Assembly (NCBI GenBank): GCA_026645735.1
Contig: JAPKMT010000005.1
Location: 1 to 64,000 of the forward strand
Reading direction: 5' to 3'
Source of the DNA: Flexilinea sp.
GTDB taxonomy: Bacteria; Chloroflexota; Anaerolineae; Anaerolineales; Anaerolineaceae
Length of the DNA: 64,000 bases
A model generated the notes under the pieces. That model made no database searches and was not told where the DNA came from. It saw nothing but the letters and a program-made list of their open reading frames with translations. Position 1 is the first letter of the stretch; each line of letters starts with the position of its first letter. Below, one piece after another: positions 52,296-60,510 of this stretch. A program made the position numbers and the translations under genes.

Positions 52296-52418
52296 CAGCA
52301 ATTCGAATAACAGGCAAGCTTTTCGAATCAATCGAAAAAATCTATTGTTGTGTTATCGTTGCATAAAATTCATCAAAAGCGCCATAACAAATATTTTTTT
52401 TCCTATTTCGGATCGATG
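52296..52418. mobile_element. decayed MITE copy upstream of the C39-like lipoprotein
   Basis: CAGCAATTCGAATAAC at the left and TATTTCGGATCGATG at the right lie 123 bp apart, the family length. The central palindrome is recognisable but mutated (TTGTTGTGTTATCG against GCGCCATAACAA). The lipoprotein start codon follows 22 bp later, so the element forms its immediate upstream region. Confidence 0.6.
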
Positions 52419-52440
52419 CACTCAGTTTTTTCCCCGGAAA

Positions 52441-53352
52441 ATGGGGAAAATTATTTGGAAACCTGTTGTTTTTATCCTGATCAGTACCGGTTTTCTATCC
52501 TGCTCTTCTCAAATCGGAGCTTTGAAGAATCAACCGGAAACGCAAAACCAGACTGCAATTGGCAGTCTGATTGAGACCCAAATCGCCGAGATCAATAAGA
52601 CGGCCGAATTTAGTCGCTTTTTCGCAGAAACTAACGCAGTAAAACCCACTGTGACAAAAACAGAATACAGAACAAAAACTGCGTCACCCACATCGAATAC
52701 ACCAACGCCCTCACTCATTCCCAAAACACCGACTCCAACGTTGCCCGAAGGATACTTTCGTGGATCCTATGTATATGATCTCCCACTTATCACTCAATCT
52801 AATCTAAAATATCGGGGGGTCCCAACAAAACTGGGCTGCACCGCTGCATCCGTGGAGATGATTCTGGACTTCTGGAACTCTTATCATAATGATTACCAGA
52901 CAATCAGTGCACAGACTTTGATCAATCTCAACGTATCCCAAGGCACTTTTCATGCAAAAACCGGATTATCCATCGCAAATGTTGAAGACGAGCTTAAAAA
53001 TATCGATTACTATTTGGGCATTCAGCGTAACAGCAATAAAGAAGACCTGCTTGATGCTTTGATCCGATATGGACCCCTTGCAGTATTAACAAAAACCGAA
53101 TGGACTCCCTTTGGAGCAAATCATCTGGTTGTACTGTCGGAATATAACCCTGAATACAATACTGTCACCTTTCTGGATCCCTGGTACGATTGGCCGGTCA
53201 CCTGGGATTGGGAAGCGTTTGATGGTATCTGGAGCCTAAATTATTCCGAGGAGGAAAATGGTTATCTGACACGAACCTTCTTCTTTATCGTCCCTAAAAA
53301 CGAAATCCGTCCGGAGAAAGATCTGTTTATCCCCGATACGGATCACCTTTGA
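52441..53352 (+). CDS. C39-like cysteine peptidase lipoprotein
   Basis: A 303-residue exported protein. A signal peptide ends in lipobox FLSC (cysteine about 21). A Thr/Pro linker (about 75-100) leads to a Peptidase_C39_2 domain. The catalytic residues are C in LGCTAASVEMILDFW, H in ANHLVVLSEY and D in DPWYDW. The ATG at 52441 gives this lipobox; the reading frame is open further upstream through the decayed MITE, but that extension has no signal-like start. The target peptide is unknown. Its stop codon lies about 107 bp before an intact MITE. Confidence 0.78.
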   Translation: MGKIIWKPVVFILISTGFLSCSSQIGALKNQPETQNQTAIGSLIETQIAEINKTAEFSRFFAETNAVKPTVTKTEYRTKTASPTSNTPTPSLIPKTPTPTLPEGYFRGSYVYDLPLITQSNLKYRGVPTKLGCTAASVEMILDFWNSYHNDYQTISAQTLINLNVSQGTFHAKTGLSIANVEDELKNIDYYLGIQRNSNKEDLLDALIRYGPLAVLTKTEWTPFGANHLVVLSEYNPEYNTVTFLDPWYDWPVTWDWEAFDGIWSLNYSEEENGYLTRTFFFIVPKNEIRPEKDLFIPDTDHL

Positions 53353-53458
53353 CAGTTCTCAATGCAATTCCTCAAAATACTGAAAATACGCGCAATACAG
53401 TAATTCAAAATGCTTACTTGACTTTAAATCGAGAGAAAACAGGATCCTCACAACGCTT

Positions 53459-53581
53459 CAATAATTCGAATTATGGATTAACTATTCGAATAAAGACAGA
53501 AAATTTGTTGTTCTTATGGTTTTGCACGAAGCGCAAAACCATAAGAACAACAATGAATTCTTTTCATATTTCGAATAACTG
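53459..53581. mobile_element. MITE-like element copy 8 with exact 9-bp target duplication
   Basis: A 123-bp element with left end CAATAATTCGAATTATGG and right end ATATTTCGAATAACTG. The hairpin (53505-53553) has one mismatch beside a GAA loop (GCAC against GCGC). ACAACGCTT is repeated exactly on either side (53450-53458 and 53582-53590). It lies between the two convergent C39-like genes. Confidence 0.93.
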
Positions 53582-53610
53582 ACAACGCTTCGAAAAACTG
53601 CACGGTATCT

Positions 53611-55104
53611 TTAACGAACAATAATTGCTCTGTTTTCAAGTACCTGCCAGGAAAGCAGGAAAGTATTAATGTTTCGTGTATATTTTTGTCCGCCATCCTG
53701 AATCGTTACATTCAATTCATCATAACCAATTACGATGACTGTATGCTGATAAGGAACTACTTTTGTCGTGTTGCCGTTTGACGGGGTATAGGAGATCGGA
53801 GTGCCGGCTTCCGTATTGCCTGCCACCCAAACCATGACTGGCCTGCCAGAAGCAATTTCTCTGCGCAGCTGGTCCCAGGTGAAATTTTTATAGCTGACTG
53901 CCGGTAAACCATATTGTTGAAGCAGCTCAGCCACCGGACCTTGATATACACCATAAGAAGCCGGAGGAATTTTTCCTCTGGGATCCCAGTAATTGCCGAC
54001 GAAACCTTCATTGGGATCATCCGATTTTGGTAATCTGCTCAAGAAATCCATGGGATCAATGGTGATGCCAAAAAAAGCTGCCAGATCCACAGCAGAACGC
54101 GTTTCACAATCCAGAGTATAACTTTGCGGATATCCGACAAAGCCAGTGACTGATGCCCGTGCTGGAACCATACCTTCATAGAAGGAGGAATCTCCAAAAT
54201 CAGATACCGGCTGATTGGGGGATTCAAACGATAAGTCTTCTGTATTTTCTTCTGAATACCAATACCAGGATGAGTAGTCGTCATTGAATGTTTGATCAGA
54301 CCAGTAAAAATCCGGCGTTACTTCCGGCAAAATACCGAAATCACTCTTTCCTAATTCAGAATTCCAGCCTTGCGGATCAGGAATATTTTTGTCCGCCTGC
54401 CAATAGTCATTCATCGAATCATTCCACCAGTCTCGATTCTGTGCAACCGGTTCAATGGAAACAGACCCGACATCTGTAAAATTGTCAATTACAAGACTTC
54501 GATAACCCAATACCGACCAGGATGCTTCAAATTCAGCAAACGTGCGGTTGTATTTCTGCCCATTGTCCCAGATCGTAAGATACCCATCGTCAAATCCAAC
54601 TACAGTGACAGTGTTCATATATTGAGCAACCGTGGTTGTCTTTCCACTGGCAGGTGTATAAGAAACTGCGTTCCCGGATTGGGTATTGCCGATCACCCAA
54701 CAAATTACCGGGATTCCGGAACGCAGATAGTTTTTCAAACCCTCAATGCCCAACGATGAAAAACCGATTGCAGGAATTCCTTGTGATCGCAGTGCTTCTG
54801 CCAATGGTTCCTGATAAACTCCATATGAATTTGGCGGAAGCGAAGCAGGATCATCATAATTTCCGACAAAACCGGTGTTTGGATCATCGGTTACCGGTAA
54901 GGTTGTAAGAATCGTCATCGGATCAATAGAATAACCGTAAAAACTTGCCAAATCGCTGGCTGTCTGTGCTTCACTGTCCAGTTGATAGGTCCGTGGATGG
55001 CTGACAAAACCGTCGACCATGTAAGGATTTTCTGTCCTCCCGAAAACTCGGAATGGAAACATATACAGAAAGAACAAGACAAATAAACAGCAAATTTTTT
55101 TCAT
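53611..55104 (-). CDS. secreted protein with two tandem C39-like domains, the first inactivated
   Basis: A 497-residue protein with a signal peptide (about 1-22) and two C39_2-type domains (about 33-210 and 322-497) joined by an acidic/aromatic linker. In the second domain the catalytic Cys C333 (YTLDCETRSAVDLAAF) and His H454 (YQHTVIVIGYD) are present. In the first the matching residues are S44 and N164 (YQLDSEAQTASDLASF; YMNTVTVVGFD), so both catalytic residues are lost. The first domain may have become a binding or regulatory module. A related lipoprotein is encoded convergently next to it. Confidence 0.8.
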   Translation of the reverse strand: MKKICCLFVLFFLYMFPFRVFGRTENPYMVDGFVSHPRTYQLDSEAQTASDLASFYGYSIDPMTILTTLPVTDDPNTGFVGNYDDPASLPPNSYGVYQEPLAEALRSQGIPAIGFSSLGIEGLKNYLRSGIPVICWVIGNTQSGNAVSYTPASGKTTTVAQYMNTVTVVGFDDGYLTIWDNGQKYNRTFAEFEASWSVLGYRSLVIDNFTDVGSVSIEPVAQNRDWWNDSMNDYWQADKNIPDPQGWNSELGKSDFGILPEVTPDFYWSDQTFNDDYSSWYWYSEENTEDLSFESPNQPVSDFGDSSFYEGMVPARASVTGFVGYPQSYTLDCETRSAVDLAAFFGITIDPMDFLSRLPKSDDPNEGFVGNYWDPRGKIPPASYGVYQGPVAELLQQYGLPAVSYKNFTWDQLRREIASGRPVMVWVAGNTEAGTPISYTPSNGNTTKVVPYQHTVIVIGYDELNVTIQDGGQKYTRNINTFLLSWQVLENRAIIVR

Positions 55105-55265
55105 ATCCGAATTACCTGTCTTTCAAATTTTTCATGGCACAAAAAATCGGTCAAATCCGATCTCTTTGTGTACTCATATTCTTTTATATCCTGATGTTTT
55201 TATTTCGAAATAAAATATTTAATAATTATCTCCGAAAAGAAAATCTCGATTATCATTTGACGTTT

Positions 55266-55369
55266 CAGCAATTTAAAATATGGAGAGAATTATGTTGTTC
55301 TCTATGAAAATCAATAAAATAAATATTCTCCCTTAATTTTAAAGATCAGTCCGAAATTTCGAGTTGCCG
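55266..55369. mobile_element. decayed MITE relic
   Basis: CAGCAATTTAAAATATGG on the left and ATTTCGAGTTGCCG on the right bracket 104 bp with a fragment of the hairpin arm (TGTTGTTCT) but no intact palindrome. The right end abuts the stop codon of the Ig-like lipoprotein gene. Confidence 0.55.
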
Positions 55370-55370
55370 G

Positions 55371-55907
55371 TCACTCATCTGTTTTTACATTGGTAACGAC
55401 GATGTCTACAAAGAAATCCTGTCCAAATGTTTTGCCTTGCGCATTATATGCCTGCCATTGGCTATAGTAGCTTCCCGGTTCGTCCGGAGCGATAAAAGTG
55501 ATTTCAATTTCACCTTCTTCCCCAGGCTTGAGAAGTCTTAGCTTTTGTTTTGTCTCAGCGCCCATACTGCTGCCGCTGAGCATGCGAACAGAATACTTTG
55601 AAATCCATTCACAGGTACCTGAATTTTTCACTTTCCATTTTTTGATGATTTCTTCGCCAGGCTGAAATACGGTTCCATCCGGCACTGTAACATCATCCAC
55701 AAAGTCAAGATTATCTTCACAAGGACCACGAGGATCCTCAGTGGGTCGAAATGGATCGACCGTTGCTGTTTTCATGGCAGTGGCGACCAGTGTCGGAGGA
55801 ATAAATTCACTGCTGGTAACGTCTCTGCTTTGCGATCGCATGCAAGATGAAATCAGCGATACCATCAGAGTCATCAGCAAGCTTAAGAAAAATCGTCGTT
55901 TCATCAT
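55371..55907 (-). CDS. lipoprotein with NBR1-type Ig-like domain
   Basis: A 178-residue lipoprotein (lipobox ISSC, cysteine about 23) with a short Thr/Pro linker and a single domain with GTVFQPGEEIIKKWKVKNSGTCEW (about 78-101) and PGSYYSQWQAYN (about 145-156). This is the NBR1-like (Ig-like, next to BRCA1) domain, frequent in Anaerolineae surface proteins. I start at the first ATG of the ATGATG pair. Function unknown, probably protein binding at the cell surface. Confidence 0.82.
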   Translation of the reverse strand: MMKRRFFLSLLMTLMVSLISSCMRSQSRDVTSSEFIPPTLVATAMKTATVDPFRPTEDPRGPCEDNLDFVDDVTVPDGTVFQPGEEIIKKWKVKNSGTCEWISKYSVRMLSGSSMGAETKQKLRLLKPGEEGEIEITFIAPDEPGSYYSQWQAYNAQGKTFGQDFFVDIVVTNVKTDE

Positions 55908-56250
55908 CAATGTGCCTACTCTCATCAAATAATGCAAGTTTCATGCCAGAATTTTCCATAAAAAAAACATGCCACATCTATGATTATGGAATCATATTGG
56001 TACATCATTCTTTTTTTGCTACAATAATTCAAAATTTATTGCGTTTATGAAAAAAACTAAAAAATCTGCTGATCTGTTTTTTTTGTGTAATAAATTAAAC
56101 AGATCAGCTAAGAATCATCCCCATCATTCGAACTGCAATTTTTTCAAGGATTCTCAGTAATTCACTTTTGTGTTTGGAGAAATAACTGGAACTTCAGTGC
56201 AATTCCCATAAATTCGATCAGTCATCATGAGGATTACCTGCAATCTGTTT
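55908..56250. other. 343-bp intergenic region
   Basis: It contains the recA terminator (56068-56108). I see no gene, repeat or other signal in the remainder. Confidence 0.7.
56068..56108 (-). terminator. recA terminator
   Basis: GCTGATCTGTTT pairs perfectly with AAACAGATCAGC over 12 bp, followed on the minus strand by AGATTTTTTAGTTTTTTT. Confidence 0.88.
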
Positions 56251-57351
56251 TCAGGATTCCAGATCATCCTCCGAGTCTGCGTCCGATGTAAAGGACATAA
56301 TCGGTACATCGCCTCCCTTGGCTGCATTTCGAATTTCAACCTCAATTTCGGAGGCCAACTCCGGATTTGTCCGCAAGAAGTCTTTGGAATTCTCACGCCC
56401 CTGTCCAAGCCGCATATCTTTATAGGAATAGAAAGCACCACGTTTTGTGATAATTTCCAATTGGGCTGCTAAATCTAAAATATCGCCCGCTTTTGAAATA
56501 CCTTCGTTATACATAATATCGAATTCAGCAGTCGCAAATGGCGGTGCCACTTTGTTTTTCACGACACGGACACGAACACGCCCTCCAACAATTTCAGCAC
56601 CGGATTTGATAGAATTTATTCTGCGGATATCCAGTCGGACAGATGCATAAAATTTCATTGCCAGACCGCCAGGGGTTGTTTCCGGATTTCCAAACATGAT
56701 ACCGATTTTCTGTCGAAGCTGATTTGTGAAGATCACAGCTGTTTTAGTCTGGTTGATAGCACCAGATAGTTTTCGCAACGCCTGAGACATGAGGCGTGCC
56801 TGCATACCCATCGATGAATCACCCATATCCCCTTCAATTTCGGAACGTGGAACGAGCGCAGCAACAGAATCGATTACTACGACATCCACTGCACCGGATC
56901 GAACCAGCGTTTCACAAATTTCAAGCGCCTGTTCGCCTGTATCCGGCTGGGAAACATATAAGTTGTTGATATTCACACCCAGCTTTGCAGCGTATACCGG
57001 ATCCAGCGCGTGTTCCATATCGATAAATGCAGCCGTTCCACCCATCTTTTGTGCTTCCGCAATAATATGCAGACATAGCGTTGTTTTTCCGGAAGATTCC
57101 GGTCCATAGATTTCTGTGATCCGTGCACGCGGAATTCCACCGACACCCAGCGCCAGATCCAATGATAACGAGCCAGTGGGAATCACTTCCACCTGCATGT
57201 GTTTTGCTTCTCCTAACCGCATGATAGATCCTTCACCATATCGCTTGGATATATCCGTTAATGCTTTATCCAGCATCGCCCGTCTTGCATCGGGATCAAT
57301 CTCTCCAGGTCCGGAAACAGAATTAAATTGATCAGCAGACTTTTTTGCCAT
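56251..57351 (-). CDS. recA: recombinase A
   Basis: A 366-residue RecA with Walker [10 protein letters not shown] (about 83-91), Walker [11 protein letters not shown] (about 156-165), the L1/L2 loops ([41 protein letters not shown]) and a long acidic C-terminus ([10 protein letters not shown]). It forms filaments on single-stranded DNA for recombination and stimulates LexA cleavage. GGAGGATG precedes the ATG. The promoter has a candidate SOS box. Confidence 0.98.
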   Translation of the reverse strand: MAKKSADQFNSVSGPGEIDPDARRAMLDKALTDISKRYGEGSIMRLGEAKHMQVEVIPTGSLSLDLALGVGGIPRARITEIYGPESSGKTTLCLHIIAEAQKMGGTAAFIDMEHALDPVYAAKLGVNINNLYVSQPDTGEQALEICETLVRSGAVDVVVIDSVAALVPRSEIEGDMGDSSMGMQARLMSQALRKLSGAINQTKTAVIFTNQLRQKIGIMFGNPETTPGGLAMKFYASVRLDIRRINSIKSGAEIVGGRVRVRVVKNKVAPPFATAEFDIMYNEGISKAGDILDLAAQLEIITKRGAFYSYKDMRLGQGRENSKDFLRTNPELASEIEVEIRNAAKGGDVPIMSFTSDADSEDDLES

Positions 57352-57379
57352 TCATCCTCCATCAAAATATCTTGGATTA

Positions 57380-57409
57380 ATTATAGTACATTTGTTCAAT
57401 TAACGTCAA
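57380..57409 (-). promoter_or_regulatory. recA promoter with SOS-like box
   Basis: TTGACG (57409-57404) and TATAAT (57385-57380) are 18 bp apart on the minus strand. Between them GAACAAATGTAC (57397-57386) differs at one position from the GAAC-N4-GTTC core of Gram-positive-type LexA boxes, so SOS control is plausible. Confidence 0.65.
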
Positions 57410-57426
57410 GTTGCGCAAAACGCAGC

Positions 57427-57551
57427 CAGCAATTTGAAATATGGATAAGCTTTTCGAATTGAAAGAGAAAATATGTTGTTGTATTGTTTTTGGTCGAAGC
57501 GCAAAAAAACAATACAACAACAAAGCATTCTTTTTATAATTCAAATTACTG
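57427..57551. mobile_element. MITE-like element copy 9 (hairpin 57474-57522)
   Basis: A 125-bp element with ends CAGCAATTTGAAATAT and ATAATTCAAATTACTG. The hairpin stem GTTGTTGTATTGTTTTT is intact but the loop side is partly mutated (GGTCGAAGCGC). The flanking 9-mers AAACGCAGC and AAACCCGGC match at 7 of 9 positions. It lies between recA and the acetate-kinase-like gene. Confidence 0.85.
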
Positions 57552-57592
57552 AAACCCGGCCAATGATTTGAAAGGCTGATTTTGAGTTCGCA

Positions 57593-58807
57593 TCACTGAG
57601 AACAAATTTTTGGCCCAAACAGCATCGTCCTCACTTCCTCCATGATGACCACTTCTTCATCGGTTGGAACAATCCAAATTTGAACTTTAGAATGTATCTG
57701 ATTGATGCGAGATGGTTCAGAACCTGTCGCCTTTTTGTTTAGCTCCTGATCCAGCATCACACCCAGTCGATCTTTATCTTCAAATAATTTTCTGCGCAGC
57801 TTCCAACTGGTTTCCCCGATATCATCCGTAAATACAATTGCATCCGCTCCGTTTAACAACCAGAAAAATGCGCCGATATATTCCATCAGCCGTTGCGAGT
57901 AAACATCAAATGCAATTTGACAAGTTTCATTTCCTCCTTCTGCAGCATCGATAATTTCAGCCAGATTCGAAGAAAAACCGGACAAACCGATTAAACCCGA
58001 CTCCCGATTAAGAATTCGGCTGACCTCATCTGCTGAGTATCCGGATCGGACCAAATCCAGGATAATTTCCGGATCTAAATCTCCACATCGCGAGGACATG
58101 ACGAGTCCGGCAAGTGGTGAATATCCCATCGAGGTATCGACTGATTTTCCATTCCGTACAGCAGTGACACTGGACCCGCCAGATCCCAGATGGCATAAAA
58201 TAAATTTCGAATTTTGTAACGGAATCCCGGAAAGTTGTGCGGTTTTAGCTGCAACATACTGATAAGACAATCCATGAAATCCATATTTGCGAAAACCAAA
58301 TTTTTCAGCGATGGATCCTGGAATTGCATAACATGCGGAAGATGCAGGAATTTGCGCATGGAAAGCCGTATCAAAAACAGCATATTGCGGAATAGAAGGA
58401 AACAATTGTTCGCAAATCTCGATAACGCTGAATGAATTTGGATTGTGAATCGGCGCCAATGGGAGACATCGAATCAACAGATCACGAGTTTTGGAATCGA
58501 TCCTGGTTGTCTTTTGGAACAAATTCCCTCCATGCACAAACCGGTGCCCAATAGCATCCGGTTTGATCCCGTTTAAATTGAGAACGCCAATTATCTCCTC
58601 GGCTGCCAGGCTGTGTGAAGACAAATCACAAGATTTCCGCTCCATTTTCCCATTCATATTCCAATATAGATAAGGCTGTGACTGTGTCCGGGCAGCAACA
58701 TTTTTTGCTTTTCCAGAAATCAGTACTTTTCCAGTATCATTTTGATCTACTTCGTAGACCTTGAATCCTTGCGATGAACTTCCACAATTAAATACAAGTA
58801 TTTTCAT
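57593..58807 (-). CDS. acetate kinase family protein (divergent)
   Basis: A 404-residue protein of the acetate/propionate/butyrate kinase fold. It has FNCGSSS (about 6-12), GHRFVHGG (about 86-93), FDTAFHAQIP (about 145-154), KYGFHGLSYQYV, CHLGSGGSSVTAVRNGKSVDTSMGYSPLAG (about 204-233) and CGDLDP (about 240). Differences from typical AckA are Q-G in place of L-K after GSSS, SSRCGD for GTRSGD and GET for the late GEN motif. It probably still makes ATP and acetate from acetyl phosphate, but another acyl substrate is possible. No phosphotransacetylase gene is adjacent. Confidence 0.82.
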   Translation of the reverse strand: MKILVFNCGSSSQGFKVYEVDQNDTGKVLISGKAKNVAARTQSQPYLYWNMNGKMERKSCDLSSHSLAAEEIIGVLNLNGIKPDAIGHRFVHGGNLFQKTTRIDSKTRDLLIRCLPLAPIHNPNSFSVIEICEQLFPSIPQYAVFDTAFHAQIPASSACYAIPGSIAEKFGFRKYGFHGLSYQYVAAKTAQLSGIPLQNSKFILCHLGSGGSSVTAVRNGKSVDTSMGYSPLAGLVMSSRCGDLDPEIILDLVRSGYSADEVSRILNRESGLIGLSGFSSNLAEIIDAAEGGNETCQIAFDVYSQRLMEYIGAFFWLLNGADAIVFTDDIGETSWKLRRKLFEDKDRLGVMLDQELNKKATGSEPSRINQIHSKVQIWIVPTDEEVVIMEEVRTMLFGPKICSQ

Positions 58808-59026
58808 TTATTATTTTACCTATTTTTAACATTATATTATATTGCAATTACTTATTAATTTTATGAAACATATCAGAATAGCTCCCACTGCGGCAGGATC
58901 AGGACAGGATTTACACAACACCGGTTACAATCAATTCAACCAACATCCAGACTCTCAGACTGTTGATTCCAACGACTAATAATCTTAATCCCTATCCGTA
59001 TGTTTTTCAACGTATGATCCAGCAAT

Positions 59027-59138
59027 CTGCAATTCGAAATATGCAAAGAAGTATATGTTGTTGTGTTGTATTGTTGCCTTTGTCGGAATCGCAAAAATAA
59101 CGCAATACATACAATTTTTCCTAGGTTTCGAATTGTGA
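59027..59138. mobile_element. decayed MITE copy
   Basis: CTGCAATTCGAAATATGC at the left and GTTTCGAATTGTG at the right are family ends. The hairpin between them has lost pairing (TTGTTGTGTTG opposite AACGCAATACAT). Confidence 0.6.
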
Positions 59139-59181
59139 TAAGTTTACCGATTTTCACTCAGTATGATAAAAATTTAAGACC

Positions 59182-59223
59182 ATACGCATCATCAAGTCTT
59201 GACGGACTTGATGATGCGTATGC
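59182..59223 (-). terminator. perfect 18-bp hairpin, probable terminator
   Basis: CATACGCATCATCAAGTC pairs perfectly with GACTTGATGATGCGTATG across the loop TTGACG. On the minus strand it is followed, after a few bases, by AAATTTTTA. It lies about 97 bp past the membrane-protein gene and is not related to the MITE hairpin. Confidence 0.55.
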
Positions 59224-59319
59224 AAAAACGGGATTTTGTTTGTTAATTTTCCAGAATCCCTGAAATAGGTATCAGAGGACCTGAAATTCCAATTTGTCAA
59301 GGATACTGGGAATAATCCT

Positions 59320-59724
59320 TTAATATTTTTTCTTCAACACAAACCATAGTATCCAATAGAGGAGAACCTGGAAACAAACGACAAATCCCAGCAGCGTTGA
59401 CCATTCAGGTTTCTGCATGATTCTTGTAACAATCACACCGACGCTCAGCACTAAGGTTGCGTAAGAAAATGCGCTGGATCGGGCTTTCTCCGATAGCCAT
59501 TGATTTCTTTCATCGTGGTTCTGAATGTCAATTTTTTCCGCATAATTGCCATCCCGTTTGTACCGGCTCAGTTGGAATAATCGCAAAATACTGATAGCGA
59601 ATAAAGCAGAACCCATACCCGCCCAAAAAGAATCCATCCTGCCTGTTCCTGAAAGAAAGAACAGCACAGCTCCAATTACCATGAATAGAATATAAATAAT
59701 GAGGCGATTATTTGTTTTTACCAT
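59320..59724 (-). CDS. small membrane protein cotranscribed with an XRE regulator
   Basis: A 134-residue protein with four transmembrane segments and a central soluble stretch IQNHDERNQWLSEKARSSAF (about 66-85). The DERN...KA pattern occurs in small membrane proteins encoded next to Xre regulators (DUF2178-like). I start at the ATG at 59724, which overlaps the regulator gene by 17 bp. Function unknown; it may be the regulated partner. Confidence 0.7.
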   Translation of the reverse strand: MVKTNNRLIIYILFMVIGAVLFFLSGTGRMDSFWAGMGSALFAISILRLFQLSRYKRDGNYAEKIDIQNHDERNQWLSEKARSSAFSYATLVLSVGVIVTRIMQKPEWSTLLGFVVCFQVLLYWILWFVLKKKY

Positions 59725-59926
59725 TTTGATCATCTTCCTTGAAAATAAATACATCCTCAATTGTCAGGTCAAACAAGCGTGATATCTGCCAGGCCAGTCG
59801 AATTGAAGGGTTGTAACGTCCTGTCTCCAGTGAGATAATTGTCTGGCGGGATACGGACAGCTTTTCAGCGAGCATCTGCTGCGTTAATCCTTGCTCCTGC
59901 CGTAGTTGAGAAATTCGGTTTTCCAT
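59708..59926 (-). CDS. XRE-type helix-turn-helix regulator
   Basis: A 72-residue HTH_3 protein (NRISQLRQEQGLTQQMLAEKLSVSRQTIISLETGRYNPSI) ending in FDLTIEDVFIFKEDDQN, a layout typical of small YgzD/immunity-type regulators. It overlaps the membrane-protein gene. The ATG at 59926 is preceded by GAGAAAAATGG-like sequence. Predicted target: its own operon. Confidence 0.88.
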   Translation of the reverse strand: MENRISQLRQEQGLTQQMLAEKLSVSRQTIISLETGRYNPSIRLAWQISRLFDLTIEDVFIFKEDDQNGKNK

Positions 59927-60016
59927 TTTTCTCACTCCATTCTCAAAAATGTAAAGCGCGCTTTACTTATTATTATATGCAGATTAGTGACATTGTCAAG
60001 TTAGCTTTACATAAGA

Positions 60017-60065
60017 CAGCAATTCGAATAGAGAAAGAAAATCTTTTTCATATTTTGAATTACTG
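60017..60065. mobile_element. short MITE derivative lacking the hairpin
   Basis: CAGCAATTCGAATAG and TATTTTGAATTACTG are 49 bp apart end to end, with GAGAAAGAAAAT between them, the same inner flank as full copies, but without the hairpin. It lies just upstream of the rnpB promoter. Confidence 0.6.
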
Positions 60066-60081
60066 GCAGATTATCATAAAA

Positions 60082-60111
60082 TTGGACGGACGTAAAAAAA
60101 CATATTATGAT
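60082..60111 (+). promoter_or_regulatory. rnpB promoter
   Basis: TTGGAC (60082-60087) and TATGAT (60106-60111) are 18 bp apart, about 8 bp upstream of the first paired base of the RNA. Confidence 0.7.
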
Positions 60112-60119
60112 TAATAAGT

Positions 60120-60510
60120 CAGGTTAATCAGATGATCGCGGTGTGGCGTGTTCGCACCGAGGAAAGTCCGCACTCCTTAGAGCAAGATGCCGGATAACGT
60201 CCGGGGCGGGGAAACTTGCCGGAAAAGGGCCACAGAAAACAGACCGCCTCATGAAAATGAAGCAAGGGTGAAAAGGTGGTGTAAGAGACTACCGGCGTTA
60301 GTGGTAACACTGCGGCCGGGCAACCCCCATCTGGAGCAAGGCCAAGCAGGAGCAAAGCATATCGCGTATGTGCGGGGATCTGCTCGATCCCCTCGAAGCT
60401 CCGGGTAGGCTGCTAGAGTCGTACGGTAACGTGCGTCCCAGAGAAATGGTCATCTAAGCGGGAGAACTCGAGGTCTCCTCTGAACAGAATGCGGCTTATA
60501 GATTAACCTG
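60120..60510 (+). ncRNA. rnpB: RNase P RNA (type A)
   Basis: The ends AGGTTAATC and GATTAACCT pair as stem P1. Conserved core motifs are present in order: GAGGAAAGTCCGCACTC, ACAGAAAACAGACCGCC, AAGGGTGAAAAGGTG, AGAGAAATGGTCA and ACAGAATGCGGCTTATA. The RNA is the catalytic subunit that removes 5' leaders from pre-tRNAs. A run of T residues right after P1 acts as terminator. Open frames in this interval are by-products. Confidence 0.97.

Larger units (their letters stand above)
58808..59319. other. 512-bp intergenic region
   Basis: It holds a decayed MITE (59027-59138) and an 18-bp perfect hairpin (59182-59223). I see no coding sequence. Confidence 0.7.

Noticed and set aside
86-53553. MITE hairpins as ordinary gene terminators
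   Set aside because: They lack T tracts, lie upstream as well as downstream of genes, and carry defined ends with target duplications. They may still terminate some transcripts incidentally.
46985-53590. REP/RAYT-type elements
   Set aside because: No GTAG/GGAG tetranucleotide beside the hairpins and no TnpA-REP gene here. The exact 9-bp duplications point to a DDE transposase instead.
86-57522. CRISPR array
   Set aside because: The repeats are tens of base pairs to kilobases apart, have inverted ends and internal hairpins, and no spacer pattern or cas gene is seen.
60128-60408. Open frames on both strands across the RNase P RNA
   Set aside because: The interval is fully explained by rnpB; the predicted peptides have no family features.
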